Below the pieces are notes generated by a model that worked only from the letters and a program-made list of their open reading frames with translations, was not told the origin of the DNA and ran no database searches. 64,000 nt of DNA from an uncultured Muribaculaceae bacterium (GTDB lineage Bacteria > Bacteroidota > Bacteroidia > Bacteroidales > Muribaculaceae): positions 19,131 to 83,130 of the forward strand of contig CAJTMY010000006.1 of assembly GCA_910577355.1 (NCBI GenBank). The letters run 5' to 3'. This document shows positions 1-8,451 of the stretch, piece after piece (position 1 is the first letter of the stretch; each line of letters starts with the position of its first letter). The position numbers and the translations under genes are program-made.

Positions 1-2348
1 TGATCGATGGGCATCCCGTAGCGGAGAACGCCGGAGATGAGCTTGGCGTAGTTCCAATACTCGGGATTGAATTTGTCGGACAGACCTTCGATGGTAGTCT
101 TATAGCCGCGTTTGTTGATGAACTGGAAATCGTAGCGCTTGTTCCCGTCGGGGTCAATGGCCTTGATTATTTTTCCATGCGACACAGATTTTGGGCAGAA
201 TATACCATCTTCGTCATCTGCCAGACCTGTGAATATCTCGTATGGCTTACCTTCCATCAGACCGACGAAAGCAATCCACTTTTCCTTATTGTTCTGGAAG
301 CGCACGACGTCGGCCTCAAGCTCTATGGGACGCTTTATGACATGATGCGGAGGAAAGCCGGACGGTGCGGGCGATGCCGTGGCATTCTTCTTTGTCTTTT
401 CCTCAAGTGCGACAAGTACACCCGACCGGCATCCGTCGCGATATACCGTGCATCCTTTGCAGCCCGATTTCCAGGCTTCAAGATACAGGGCGTTGACCAC
501 GTCCTCGGTGACATCCGACGGCAGATTGATTGTGACAGATATCGAGTGATCGACCCATTTCTGAATGCGTCCCTGCATGTGTACTTTCTCGAGCCAGTCG
601 ATGTCGTTGGCGGTGGCACCGGCATATGGCGATCGCGATACTATCTCGTCAAGTTCCTGCTGAGTGTATGTGTCTTTGGCTTCGATACCTGCGGTTTTCA
701 TCCAATCGATGAACTTTGGATGATATACCACATATTCCTCGAATGCGTCGCCTGTATCATCCACATAATCGATACGCACATCGGGATCGCCGGGATTCAC
801 TTTGCGGCGACGCTTGTACACGGGCATGAATACCGGCTCGATGCCGGATGTGGTACGCGTCATCAGCGACGTGGTGCCGGTGGGCGCGATGGTGAGGCAG
901 GCTATGTTGCGGCGGCCATAGCGCTGCATGTCTGCATACATGGCCGGATCGGCCTGCGCAAGGCGCTGCATGAAGGGGTTGTTCTTCTCGCGGGATGCAT
1001 CGAAGATAGCGAAGGCGCCGCGTGTACGTGCCATGTCGACCGACGAACGGTATGCGGAAAGCGCGAGCTCGCGGTGTACCGACTCGGAGAACCGGGTTGC
1101 CTCGGGTGTGCCGTATTTATATCCGAGAGCTGCCAGCATATCGCCTTCGGCAGTGGTGCCTACGCCCGTACGACGGCCGCGTGCGGTCTTTTCCTTTATC
1201 TTGAGCCATAGGTTGCGCTCTGTCGATTTGACCTCTTCTGTCTCCGGGTCGGCGTCTATCTTTTCGAGGATGGTGTCGATCTTTTCCATCTCGAGGTCGA
1301 TGATATCGTCCATCATGCGCTGAGCCTTGCATATGTGGCTGCGGAAAAGGTCGAAGTCAAACTCGGCTTCCGGGGTGAATGGATTGCGTACGTAGCTGTA
1401 CAGATTCACGGCAAGCAGGCGGCAAGAATCATACGGGCAAAGAGGAATCTCGCCGCAAGGGTTGGTAGATATGGTGCGGAAACCGAGGTCGGCATAGCAG
1501 TCGGGCAACGACTCGCGGGTTATAGTATCCCAGAAGAGTACACCGGGCTCGGCCGATTTCCAGGCATTATGTATGATCTTCTTCCAAAGCGATGCCGCAT
1601 CGATTTCTTTCACAATCGACGGCTGATCTGTATCAACCGGAAATTGCTGCCGATATGGCGAACCGGACTCGGCTGCGCGCATGAAATCGTCGTCGATGCG
1701 CACCGACACGTTGGCACCGGTCACCTTACCCTCTGTCATCTTGGCGTCTATGAAAGCTTCCGAATCGGGATGCTTGATGGATACTGTCATCATCAGCGCG
1801 CCGCGACGTCCATCTTGCGCCACTTCGCGGGTAGAGTTGGAGTAACGCTCCATGAAGGGCACAAGACCGGTGGAGGTGAGCGCCGAATTTTTTACAGGCG
1901 TCCCTTTGGGTCTGATATGCGAAAGGTCGTGCCCTACCCCGCCACGACGTTTCATGAGTTGCACCTGCTCTTCGTCGATACGGATGACACCGCCATACGA
2001 GTCGGGAGTGCCGTCGAGGCCAATCACAAAACAGTTGGACAGCGAGCCTACCTGAAATGTGTTGCCGATACCGGTCATGGGGCTACCCTGCGGAACTATG
2101 TATCTGAAATCTTTCATCAGATTGAATACTTCTTCGTGCGACATCGGTTCCGGATATTTGTTCTCGATACGCACTATCTCCGAGGCTATGCGGTGATGCA
2201 TATCGTCGGGTGTGAGTTCGTAAAGGTTGCCGAACGAGTCCTTGAGGGCATATTTGTTGGCCCATACACGAGCAGCGAGTTCATCGCCGCCAAAGTACTT
2301 TTTTGTAGCTTCGAAGGCCTCTTCGAAGGTGTAGGTTTTGGGTTCCAC
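1..2348 (-). CDS. nrdJ: Adenosylcobalamin-dependent (class II) ribonucleotide reductase, 3' end cut by window edge
   Basis: Reduces ribonucleotides to deoxyribonucleotides using a cobalamin-generated thiyl radical. The first 782 residues are in the window and the C-terminus lies off the left edge; the family is usually about 850 residues. Visible marks are the NPCGE active-site motif (residues 296-300), the APTGT substrate loop, an SNCF segment near residue 100 and a cysteine-rich stretch (GCKGC...DGC) before the tail. The start is GTG at 2348: a TAA lies in frame nine bases upstream, and the family-typical YTFEEAFEATKKYF opening follows at once, with no ATG until residue 48. It is divergent from the nitroreductase and has its own Bacteroidota-type promoter. 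No cobalamin riboswitch is visible in the 5' region. Identity is firm; the exact cofactor class rests on family resemblance. Confidence 0.93.
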   Translation of the reverse strand, partial: MEPKTYTFEEAFEATKKYFGGDELAARVWANKYALKDSFGNLYELTPDDMHHRIASEIVRIENKYPEPMSHEEVFNLMKDFRYIVPQGSPMTGIGNTFQVGSLSNCFVIGLDGTPDSYGGVIRIDEEQVQLMKRRGGVGHDLSHIRPKGTPVKNSALTSTGLVPFMERYSNSTREVAQDGRRGALMMTVSIKHPDSEAFIDAKMTEGKVTGANVSVRIDDDFMRAAESGSPYRQQFPVDTDQPSIVKEIDAASLWKKIIHNAWKSAEPGVLFWDTITRESLPDCYADLGFRTISTNPCGEIPLCPYDSCRLLAVNLYSYVRNPFTPEAEFDFDLFRSHICKAQRMMDDIIDLEMEKIDTILEKIDADPETEEVKSTERNLWLKIKEKTARGRRTGVGTTAEGDMLAALGYKYGTPEATRFSESVHRELALSAYRSSVDMARTRGAFAIFDASREKNNPFMQRLAQADPAMYADMQRYGRRNIACLTIAPTGTTSLMTRTTSGIEPVFMPVYKRRRKVNPGDPDVRIDYVDDTGDAFEEYVVYHPKFIDWMKTAGIEAKDTYTQQELDEIVSRSPYAGATANDIDWLEKVHMQGRIQKWVDHSISVTINLPSDVTEDVVNALYLEAWKSGCKGCTVYRDGCRSGVLVALEEKTKKNATASPAPSGFPPHHVIKRPIELEADVVRFQNNKEKWIAFVGLMEGKPYEIFTGLADDEDGIFCPKSVSHGKIIKAIDPDGNKRYDFQFINKRGYKTTIEGLSDKFNPEYWNYAKLISGVLRYGMPID

Positions 2349-2418
2349 GGGGAATTAAGGCTTTATAGCGTTTGAATGAATGAATTGGCTTATGGACAGT
2401 ATATAAAAAATCCAACGG

Positions 2419-2450
2419 CAAAATTACATTAAATTCCGAAGATCGCCAAT
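2419..2450 (-). promoter_or_regulatory. Promoter of nrdJ
   Basis: On the minus strand a TAATTTTG -7 element (2419-2426) is preceded after 20 bp by ATTG (2447-2450), one mismatch from the Bacteroidota -33 TTTG. This predicts a leader of about 65 nt before the GTG start. Confidence 0.6.
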
Positions 2451-2475
2451 ATCTTAAAGTCAAAAAAGCCGTTGA

Positions 2476-2523
2476 TGTTGATAAGTTTACCAATCACAAT
2501 AAATCCGCTGTTGATTATCAACA
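2476..2523. promoter_or_regulatory. Two DnaA-box-like 9-mers between nrdJ and the nitroreductase
   Basis: TTATCAACA occurs on the plus strand at 2515-2523 and on the minus strand at 2476-2484. Each differs at one base from the general DnaA box TTATCCACA. The right copy is part of a 15-bp palindrome (2509-2523, arms of 7 around a central T). DnaA control of nrd genes is known in Escherichia coli; any role here is inference. Confidence 0.35.
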
Positions 2524-2550
2524 ACTTGTGCATTCAGTGATCTTTTAAAG

Positions 2551-2581
2551 TTTGCCAAAATGAAAAATTATACTATCTTTG
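2551..2581 (+). promoter_or_regulatory. Promoter of the nitroreductase operon
   Basis: TTTG (2551-2554), 19 bp, then TATCTTTG (2574-2581): an exact match to the Bacteroidota housekeeping promoter, ending 20 bp before the ATG at 2602. Confidence 0.8.
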
Positions 2582-2601
2582 CGGTGTAATATTTATGACA
2601 C

Positions 2602-3345
2602 ATGAAAAAATCGGATTTTTTTCTTGACCGACATACAGTTCGTAGTTATTCACCTGCCGAAATAGACGATGAATCGCTTGCCGCCATGATAGAGGCGGCC
2701 TCTCACGCGCCCAATACCGGAAACATGCAATGGTATAGTGTGGTGGTGACCAAAGATGCCTCACAGAAACGACTTCTCGCACCGGCGCACTTCAATCAGC
2801 CTACAGTGGAAAGTGCTGCGGCAGTGCTCACATTCTGCATCGACCTGAACCGGTTTGAAAAATGGTGCCGCATCAGCGGTGCTGAACCGGGGTTTGAGAA
2901 TTTCCAGTCGTTTGTTGCCGGGATAATCGACACGAGCCTTTTTGCGCAGCAGTTCTGCACCATCGCCGAGATGAACGGATTAGGCACCTGCTATCTCGGC
3001 ACAACCACTTACAACGCTCCGCAGATCGCCGAGGCTCTCAGGCTGCCGCACCGTGTAGTACCCGTAACTACCGTTACCGTGGGCATCCCTGCCGATGATG
3101 CACATACAGGCGGCACCTGGCGTCTCCCTGTCGGAGCTGTCATGCATCGCGAATTCTATGCCGAGCCAGCCGATGAAAAAATCAAGGAATGGTATGCGCC
3201 AATCGAACGAGAATCCCAGCATTTTGTCGACGAGAACAATAAAACGAGCCTTGCACAGGTATTCACAGATGTACGCTATCCCCGGGCATCAGCCGAGTAC
3301 TTTTCAAAAATATACAGCGACATGCTGAAAGAAAACGGATTCTGA
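2602..3345 (+). CDS. Nitroreductase family protein
   Basis: A 247-residue flavoprotein of the NAD(P)H-dependent nitroreductase fold, expected to bind FMN and work in the cytoplasm; the substrate cannot be read from sequence. The N-terminal RHTVRSYSP element with the following SHAPNTGNMQWY segment (about residues 34-46) is the family FMN-binding signature, and LGTCYLGTTTYNAPQIAEALRLP near residues 130-153 matches the usual GLG...G segment. The strong promoter directly upstream and a one-base overlap (TGATG) with the next gene make it first gene of a small operon. Divergent pairing with nrdJ is conserved in related genomes as I remember it. Confidence 0.85.
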   Translation: MKKSDFFLDRHTVRSYSPAEIDDESLAAMIEAASHAPNTGNMQWYSVVVTKDASQKRLLAPAHFNQPTVESAAAVLTFCIDLNRFEKWCRISGAEPGFENFQSFVAGIIDTSLFAQQFCTIAEMNGLGTCYLGTTTYNAPQIAEALRLPHRVVPVTTVTVGIPADDAHTGGTWRLPVGAVMHREFYAEPADEKIKEWYAPIERESQHFVDENNKTSLAQVFTDVRYPRASAEYFSKIYSDMLKENGF

Positions 3346-4835
3346 TGTGGACAAACGACACCGATACCCGGCAGATATGGTTCTGGCTTGTAGCAGCCAT
3401 ATCCATAACAAGTTTCTTTATCTTCCTGCACACACCCTTCAATGGCGACGACTGGGCATATAAAATGACTTTCGAGGGGCCGGCCGCCAAATTCGACAGT
3501 TGGCTGTCATATCCACGGTGGTGCGGCTCTCACTGGCTCACTACCAACGGACGTATCGGCAACTATCTGGCACCTCCGCTTATGGCTTTGCCGTCTTTCT
3601 TGCGCGCATTGCTGTGTGCGGGTGCCATATGGCTGATGTATTGGGCATCCATAAAAGTATCGGGTGCACGCAAGGGCTTCCTTCCGGTGCTGCTTGCCAC
3701 CGCATTCGCGTTCGGGCTGCCATGGTGGGACTCGATGTTTATATTCGACTGCCAGCTGAATTATATATGGACATCGGCGTTGGTAATGTCGGCGTTTATT
3801 GTTATCCTCAACGATTCAGCAAAAAGACCGGTTTCTATAATTTCAGCATTCCTGTTATGCGGGGCGGCAGGTATAAGCCATGAGGCGGCATCGGCCCCTC
3901 TGGCAGCCTCCATTATAATCTGGTGCCTGATGACCCGCAAAAAACCGTCCAAGTCTCAGCTGATCCTTTTTGTTGCATTTGCCATCGGCACAGCATTGGT
4001 AACGTTAGCGCCCGGTATCATTTTAAGAAGCTCCGAGCAACATACACCCGACGATCCATTGCCGTGGCTGCTGCTGAAATCCGACCCGATAGTGATGCTG
4101 TTATGGCTCACGATCGCCGTCCTTTCTCTATTCGGAAACGGACGCAGGACTGTCGGACAATTCATACACTCCATTCCGGGGCTTTTTGCAATAGCCGCAT
4201 TGCTCAGCATGTGCATCAGCGCATACTCGGGGATTGTAGGGCGCACCGGATGGTTTGCCGAGATATATGCATTTGTCGCCATCATCGGATGGCTGCACAG
4301 GTATGGTTCACCACGATGGACTTCCGGCTCGCTGATACTGTCGACACTCATAGTGGCACAGACCATAGGATGCGCCGTACTGCAATACCGGCTGCATAAA
4401 GAATCGGTTGAGTTTGAGAGCAAATATCTTGAATCGGAAGACGGGCTGGTATTCATGGACTGTACCCGCGACAACGAAATACCTTGGTGGACTCTCGGAC
4501 GGCTGCGCGGCATCCCGGATGCCGACGATGGCTTCATACTGTTCGCATACGCCCGCTACCACGGACGCCTCGGGCAATGGCCTGTCGTAATACCAACGGA
4601 AGCCCGAAAATATCTTCCGCTCCGAGCCGGCAGCGAATATATTCTCACAAACGGTGACATACTCACTGCAAAACCACAGAATACCCGCACGGCCGCATCC
4701 TATTCCTTCTTCGACAAGCCGCTTCTGATAACTGAAATCGACGGCCGTACCATGACGGTACAACAGGTACCCGGCGGTTGGTATCTGTCGCCGCTGATCA
4801 CCGATCCGGGCGACCGTTACGATATCGAATTATGA
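3345..4835 (+). CDS. DUF6056-like polytopic membrane protein
   Basis: A 496-residue inner-membrane protein with roughly ten predicted hydrophobic helices in the first 370 residues and a soluble C-terminal domain of about 120 residues. The opening (FLHTPFNGDDWAY after the first helix) carries an acidic DD pair in the first periplasmic loop, an arrangement typical of GT-C glycosyltransferases and of DUF6056/GtrII-type proteins. That suggests lipid-linked sugar transfer, but it is an inference from architecture. The ATG overlaps the nitroreductase stop by one base, so the two are translationally linked. No catalytic motif identifies a substrate. Confidence 0.6.
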   Translation: MWTNDTDTRQIWFWLVAAISITSFFIFLHTPFNGDDWAYKMTFEGPAAKFDSWLSYPRWCGSHWLTTNGRIGNYLAPPLMALPSFLRALLCAGAIWLMYWASIKVSGARKGFLPVLLATAFAFGLPWWDSMFIFDCQLNYIWTSALVMSAFIVILNDSAKRPVSIISAFLLCGAAGISHEAASAPLAASIIIWCLMTRKKPSKSQLILFVAFAIGTALVTLAPGIILRSSEQHTPDDPLPWLLLKSDPIVMLLWLTIAVLSLFGNGRRTVGQFIHSIPGLFAIAALLSMCISAYSGIVGRTGWFAEIYAFVAIIGWLHRYGSPRWTSGSLILSTLIVAQTIGCAVLQYRLHKESVEFESKYLESEDGLVFMDCTRDNEIPWWTLGRLRGIPDADDGFILFAYARYHGRLGQWPVVIPTEARKYLPLRAGSEYILTNGDILTAKPQNTRTAASYSFFDKPLLITEIDGRTMTVQQVPGGWYLSPLITDPGDRYDIEL

Positions 4836-4842
4836 TACAACT

Positions 4843-5157
4843 ATGAGCGAATTTCTCCAAAGCATTCATTGTCTGGGCCTCGTGCTCGGCATATGCACCT
4901 TCTTGATAATAGGGATTTTTCACCCTATCGTAATCAAATGCGAATATTATTTCGGCGTTAAGTGCTGGTGGTGGTTTGCCGTACTCGGTGTCGCGATGTG
5001 TGTCGTGTCCTACTGCATCAGCGACCCGTTATGGTCAACACTGGCCGGAGTCGTGGGCTTCTCGAGTTTCTGGACGATACGGGAAATATTCGACCAAAGG
5101 GAAAGAGTGCGCAAGGGGTGGTTTCCGGCCAACCCCAAACGCGAGGGAAAAGAATAA
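4843..5157 (+). CDS. DUF4491 family small membrane protein
   Basis: A 104-residue protein with three or four hydrophobic segments: LGLVLGICTFLIIGIFHPIV (residues 11-30), WWFAVLGVAMCVVSYCI (43-59) and a TLAGVVGFSSFWTIREIFDQ stretch (66-85). A charged tail rich in Lys, Arg and Glu follows. It matches the DUF4491 family of Bacteroidota in length and in the IFHPIVIKCEYYFG motif. No function is known. It lies 7 bp after the DUF6056 gene as the last gene of the operon, with 30 bp separating its stop from the convergent aldo/keto reductase gene. Confidence 0.8.
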   Translation: MSEFLQSIHCLGLVLGICTFLIIGIFHPIVIKCEYYFGVKCWWWFAVLGVAMCVVSYCISDPLWSTLAGVVGFSSFWTIREIFDQRERVRKGWFPANPKREGKE

Positions 5158-5187
5158 AAGAGGCCGAATGGCTTAGACGCCACTCTC

Positions 5188-6552
5188 TCAGGCTTTATTC
5201 TGCTTCAGTTGCTCGGTATACTTGTCCACGCGGGCGAGCTGCGCCGGTATATCGATAGACTGCGGACATGCCGAAAGGCACGACCCGCATGCTATGCATC
5301 GGTCGGCCTGTCGCATACGCTCCACCGAGCGGTCGTAGCTCACAAGATATGCGCGACGGGCGCGTGCATAATCCGGATCCCGGCGGTCGTGAGGCATATT
5401 GTCGTCGGCAATGCACTTATTGAAGTGCGCAAAGTTGCCGGGGATATCCACACCGTAGGGACACGGCATACAGTATGCGCAGGCCGTGCATGGAATCTCG
5501 CCGTTCTCGACAATGGCAGCGGCACTTGTCATCAAGAACAGATGTTCATCCTCATCGATATCCTGAAGTGGCGAATAAGTGGCGATATTATCTTTCACAT
5601 GCTCCATATATGTCATGCCGCTGAGCACTGTCAGCACACCGGGCATGGCGGCGAAGCGGAAAGCCCACGACGCCACCGACTCGTCGGAACGACGCTCTTT
5701 CATTTTTGTGAATACAGTTGCCGGCACATTGGCAAGGCGGCCGCCAAGCAGCGGCTCCATGATCACAGCCGGTATCTGCCGCCTCACAAGCTCATTATAG
5801 AGCCATTCGGCGGTGATACCGTTGTCCTCGGCCGGATGCTCCCAGTTGATATAGTTGAGCTGTATCTGCACAAAATCCCAATGTATATCTCCACGATCGT
5901 GCATCTCAAGCAGTTCGTTGAAGCAGGCTATGTCGCCGTGGAACGAGAAGCCGAGATTGCGTATCACTCCCTTGGCTCGCTGCTCCTTCATAAAGTCGAT
6001 CATACCGTTGTCGAAGTACCGCCGGTGCATGTTTTCAAGGCCGCCGTTGCCGACACTGTGCAGTAGATAATAATCTATGTAATCGGTCTTGAAAAGTTCC
6101 AGCGAGCGACGAAACATCGCCTCGGAAGCCTCGGCCGACTGAGACTCGGGAGCGAAGTTGGACAGCTTCGTGGCGATATAATACGAATCGCGCGGATGAC
6201 GGCTGAGCGCTATGCCCATGGCCTCTTCAGACTTGCCCTTGCAATACATGGGCGATGAATCGAAATAATTGACACCATGCTCAAGTGCGTAATCCACCTG
6301 TTCGTTGACCGCTTCTTGATCAATAACACCGCTATCGGCATCGACAACCGGCAGACGCATGCATCCGTATCCCAACACGCTCACGCTGTCGCCGGTATTG
6401 GGATTCGTGCGTTTTGTCATATCGCCGGGCTGCTTGTGCGCGGGTTCATTAGATTCCGTCGCCGGCTTTGTGCATCCGGCAATAGCAATGGCTCCGGCGG
6501 CCAAGGATGATATGCGGATAAAGCTCCGCCGGCTTATGTTATTGTCTTTCAT
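5188..6552 (-). CDS. Tat-exported aldo/keto reductase with C-terminal [4Fe-4S] ferredoxin domain
   Basis: A 454-residue protein: a twin-arginine leader (SRRSFIRIS followed by a hydrophobic stretch ending in IAGC, also a possible lipobox), then an aldo/keto reductase barrel (about residues 50-340; YGCMRLP near the start, YFDSSPMY with the catalytic Asp and Tyr region), then a ferredoxin-like tail with two cysteine clusters, CTACAYCMPCPYGVDIP and CIACGSCLSACPQSIDIP. This fits a redox enzyme outside the cytoplasm that receives electrons through iron-sulfur clusters. The ATG at 6552 is chosen because it lies 7 bp after the stop of the polyferredoxin gene and starts the Tat signal; earlier in-frame starts would overlap that gene. 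Substrate unknown. Confidence 0.85.
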   Translation of the reverse strand: MKDNNISRRSFIRISSLAAGAIAIAGCTKPATESNEPAHKQPGDMTKRTNPNTGDSVSVLGYGCMRLPVVDADSGVIDQEAVNEQVDYALEHGVNYFDSSPMYCKGKSEEAMGIALSRHPRDSYYIATKLSNFAPESQSAEASEAMFRRSLELFKTDYIDYYLLHSVGNGGLENMHRRYFDNGMIDFMKEQRAKGVIRNLGFSFHGDIACFNELLEMHDRGDIHWDFVQIQLNYINWEHPAEDNGITAEWLYNELVRRQIPAVIMEPLLGGRLANVPATVFTKMKERRSDESVASWAFRFAAMPGVLTVLSGMTYMEHVKDNIATYSPLQDIDEDEHLFLMTSAAAIVENGEIPCTACAYCMPCPYGVDIPGNFAHFNKCIADDNMPHDRRDPDYARARRAYLVSYDRSVERMRQADRCIACGSCLSACPQSIDIPAQLARVDKYTEQLKQNKA

Positions 6553-6559
6553 AGCTGTA

Positions 6560-8083
6560 TCAGATAACATGATGACGTTCCACACCTTCGACATGAATGG
6601 CGGCACGGTCGGCCCTGTTAGAAGCGACTGTACCCACCGGGCAGTGATACTCGCACGCGCCACAGCCTATACACAACGAATCGTTGACCACAGGACGCAG
6701 ATTTCCGTCTGCGCCGGCAATCATCTCTATGGCGCCCGCAGGGCATCCGGCCGCACAACGGCCGCATTTTTGGCCATAAGCAGATATACATATCTTATAA
6801 TCCACCTCGGCCGTGCCTATTTTTGTGGAACTCTTTGTCTCGACATCAATGGGCAGTATCGCTCCCGCAGGGCAGATATCCGAGCAATTCGTGCACTCGG
6901 GGCGGCAATATCCTTTCGAGAAGTCCATCACAGGCTGCATGAATGTAGCCAGATCGGTCGACGGACTCAACACATCGTTGGGACAGTTGGATATACACAA
7001 CTGGCAGGCCGTGCAGTGCGATGCGAGCCATATGTTGCCCTTGGCACCGGGTGGCACAAGCGGCGTGCGGCGGTCGGGACGGCGCTTGTCTTTAAGCGGA
7101 GCAAAGCCGCCGTCACCGTCCTTGCCGATAGCCGAAGCAACTGCCGACCCGGCCACTATGGCGCCACCGACAAGCATGGCACGCCGGCGCAGATCGATTT
7201 CTCCGTCCGGCTTTGTACCTTCCGCATCAACGGCAGTCGGATGCGAATATGTGATAGCTCCGGTAGAACAGTGTGTTAGACAGTCCATGCACGCAACGCA
7301 ACGGGTGTAGTCGATGCGATGTTTTTTGGGATCGATGCACGATGCCTTGCAGTGCCGCGCGCACGAACCACACGAAGTGCACTTGTCAAGCGCGATGTTG
7401 GGCTTCAGCCACGAATAACGGCTTATATAGCCGAGAACCGTGCCGACAGGGCATATCTCATTACAGTAATCACGCCCTGAAGTCCAGGCATAAAGAGTGA
7501 TGACCACAAATGTCACGACGGCGACCGACAACAACGGCACACTCACTGTCATAGGCACCACATGCGCGAAAGCATAACTGCCGTTGGCGGCGGCCACATC
7601 GGCAATGGCGTTGTTGACCTCGACTCCGAGCGGACGCAGCAGCCATGTGGCCATGCGGCCATAGGCGCTGTACGGCTCGACAAACGATGCCGTCCACGTG
7701 CATACGGCGGCCACCGTCCCGACCGCAAGCAGCAATATGAACACTGCCAGAATGGCGACACGCAGCATGGTACGTGCCCGGGAATAACGGAACTTGCCCA
7801 GGCGCCGCTTCTTTTTTGACGAGAACATGATGCTCAGTCGGTTTATCACATCCTGATATATGCCAAGCGGACACACGAGCGAACAGTATACGCGCCCCAA
7901 CACAAGTGTAACTGCCACAAGCGCGGCGACGACGAGCAGGTTAAGACCGAGTATTGCCGGCACAAGCTGGATTTTTGCCATCCAGCCCCAATGCTCCATG
8001 GCAAAACCTGTGACATCGGCAAAAAGAGCCGTTACAGCCAGCAGACTCAGAATGGCAAGAGTTATTCTTATGATCCTCAGCAT
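6560..8083 (-). CDS. Membrane polyferredoxin, NapH-like with fused Tat-motif ferredoxin half
   Basis: A 507-residue protein with about five transmembrane helices in the first 225 residues and two NapH-type motifs at the membrane face (CSLVCP near 68, CNEICP near 208). Two ferredoxin clusters follow (CTSCGSCARHC, CVACMDCLTHC), then an internal DLRRRAMLVGG hydrophobic segment that resembles a Tat signal, then four further clusters (CTACQLCISNCP, CRPECTNCSDICP, CGRCAAGCP, CIGCGACEYHCP). It looks like a quinol-linked electron-transfer protein joined to a NapG/NapF-like ferredoxin. It probably feeds the adjacent aldo/keto reductase. The ATG at 8083 begins the first helix and sits 10 bp after the MerR stop. 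Physiological partner unproven. Confidence 0.8.
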   Translation of the reverse strand: MLRIIRITLAILSLLAVTALFADVTGFAMEHWGWMAKIQLVPAILGLNLLVVAALVAVTLVLGRVYCSLVCPLGIYQDVINRLSIMFSSKKKRRLGKFRYSRARTMLRVAILAVFILLLAVGTVAAVCTWTASFVEPYSAYGRMATWLLRPLGVEVNNAIADVAAANGSYAFAHVVPMTVSVPLLSVAVVTFVVITLYAWTSGRDYCNEICPVGTVLGYISRYSWLKPNIALDKCTSCGSCARHCKASCIDPKKHRIDYTRCVACMDCLTHCSTGAITYSHPTAVDAEGTKPDGEIDLRRRAMLVGGAIVAGSAVASAIGKDGDGGFAPLKDKRRPDRRTPLVPPGAKGNIWLASHCTACQLCISNCPNDVLSPSTDLATFMQPVMDFSKGYCRPECTNCSDICPAGAILPIDVETKSSTKIGTAEVDYKICISAYGQKCGRCAAGCPAGAIEMIAGADGNLRPVVNDSLCIGCGACEYHCPVGTVASNRADRAAIHVEGVERHHVI

Positions 8084-8093
8084 AGTATATGGT

Positions 8094-8429
8094 TTATCGC
8101 ATTTTATTGAGTGAGACGAGCAGTTCATTGAGTTTGTCGCGCACACCACGCAGACGCTCTAAGGCTTTGTGGCGTTTCGATACGCCCGACATATTTGACC
8201 GCAGCTGTTCTTCGGCCGCTTCGAGTTTGAGGCCTTTTTCTTTTACAAGAAAATGTATCATGCGTAGTTTCTCGATATCGTCGGGCGAGTAGAATCGTGT
8301 GCCCCCCTGGTTGCGGCGCGGGTTTATAACTGTGAATTTCGTCTCCCAGAAACGAAGGGTCGAGGCCGGTATCTCCAGCATCTCGGCAACTTCTTTTATT
8401 TTATAGAATTTCTTTTCAAGTTTGTCCAT
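8094..8429 (-). CDS. MerR family transcriptional regulator
   Basis: A 111-residue protein with an N-terminal MerR winged helix-turn-helix (YKIKEVAEMLEIPASTLRFWE, residues 9-29; then GGTRFYSPDDIEKLRMI at 50-66) and a Lys/Arg/Glu-rich coiled-coil tail that may dimerise. It has no cysteines or effector domain, so metal or redox sensing as in classic MerR is unlikely. It sits 22 bp after the M23 peptidase and 10 bp before the polyferredoxin. The peptidase-MerR pair beside alaS is, as I recall, a recurring Bacteroidales arrangement. Target genes unknown. Confidence 0.85.
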   Translation of the reverse strand: MDKLEKKFYKIKEVAEMLEIPASTLRFWETKFTVINPRRNQGGTRFYSPDDIEKLRMIHFLVKEKGLKLEAAEEQLRSNMSGVSKRHKALERLRGVRDKLNELLVSLNKMR

Positions 8430-8451
8430 ATGCTCACAGTTGTATAAAGGC

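Noticed and set aside
2349..2601. Cobalamin riboswitch upstream of nrdJ
   Set aside because: No B12-box-like GCCACTG motif or large conserved fold in the spacer.
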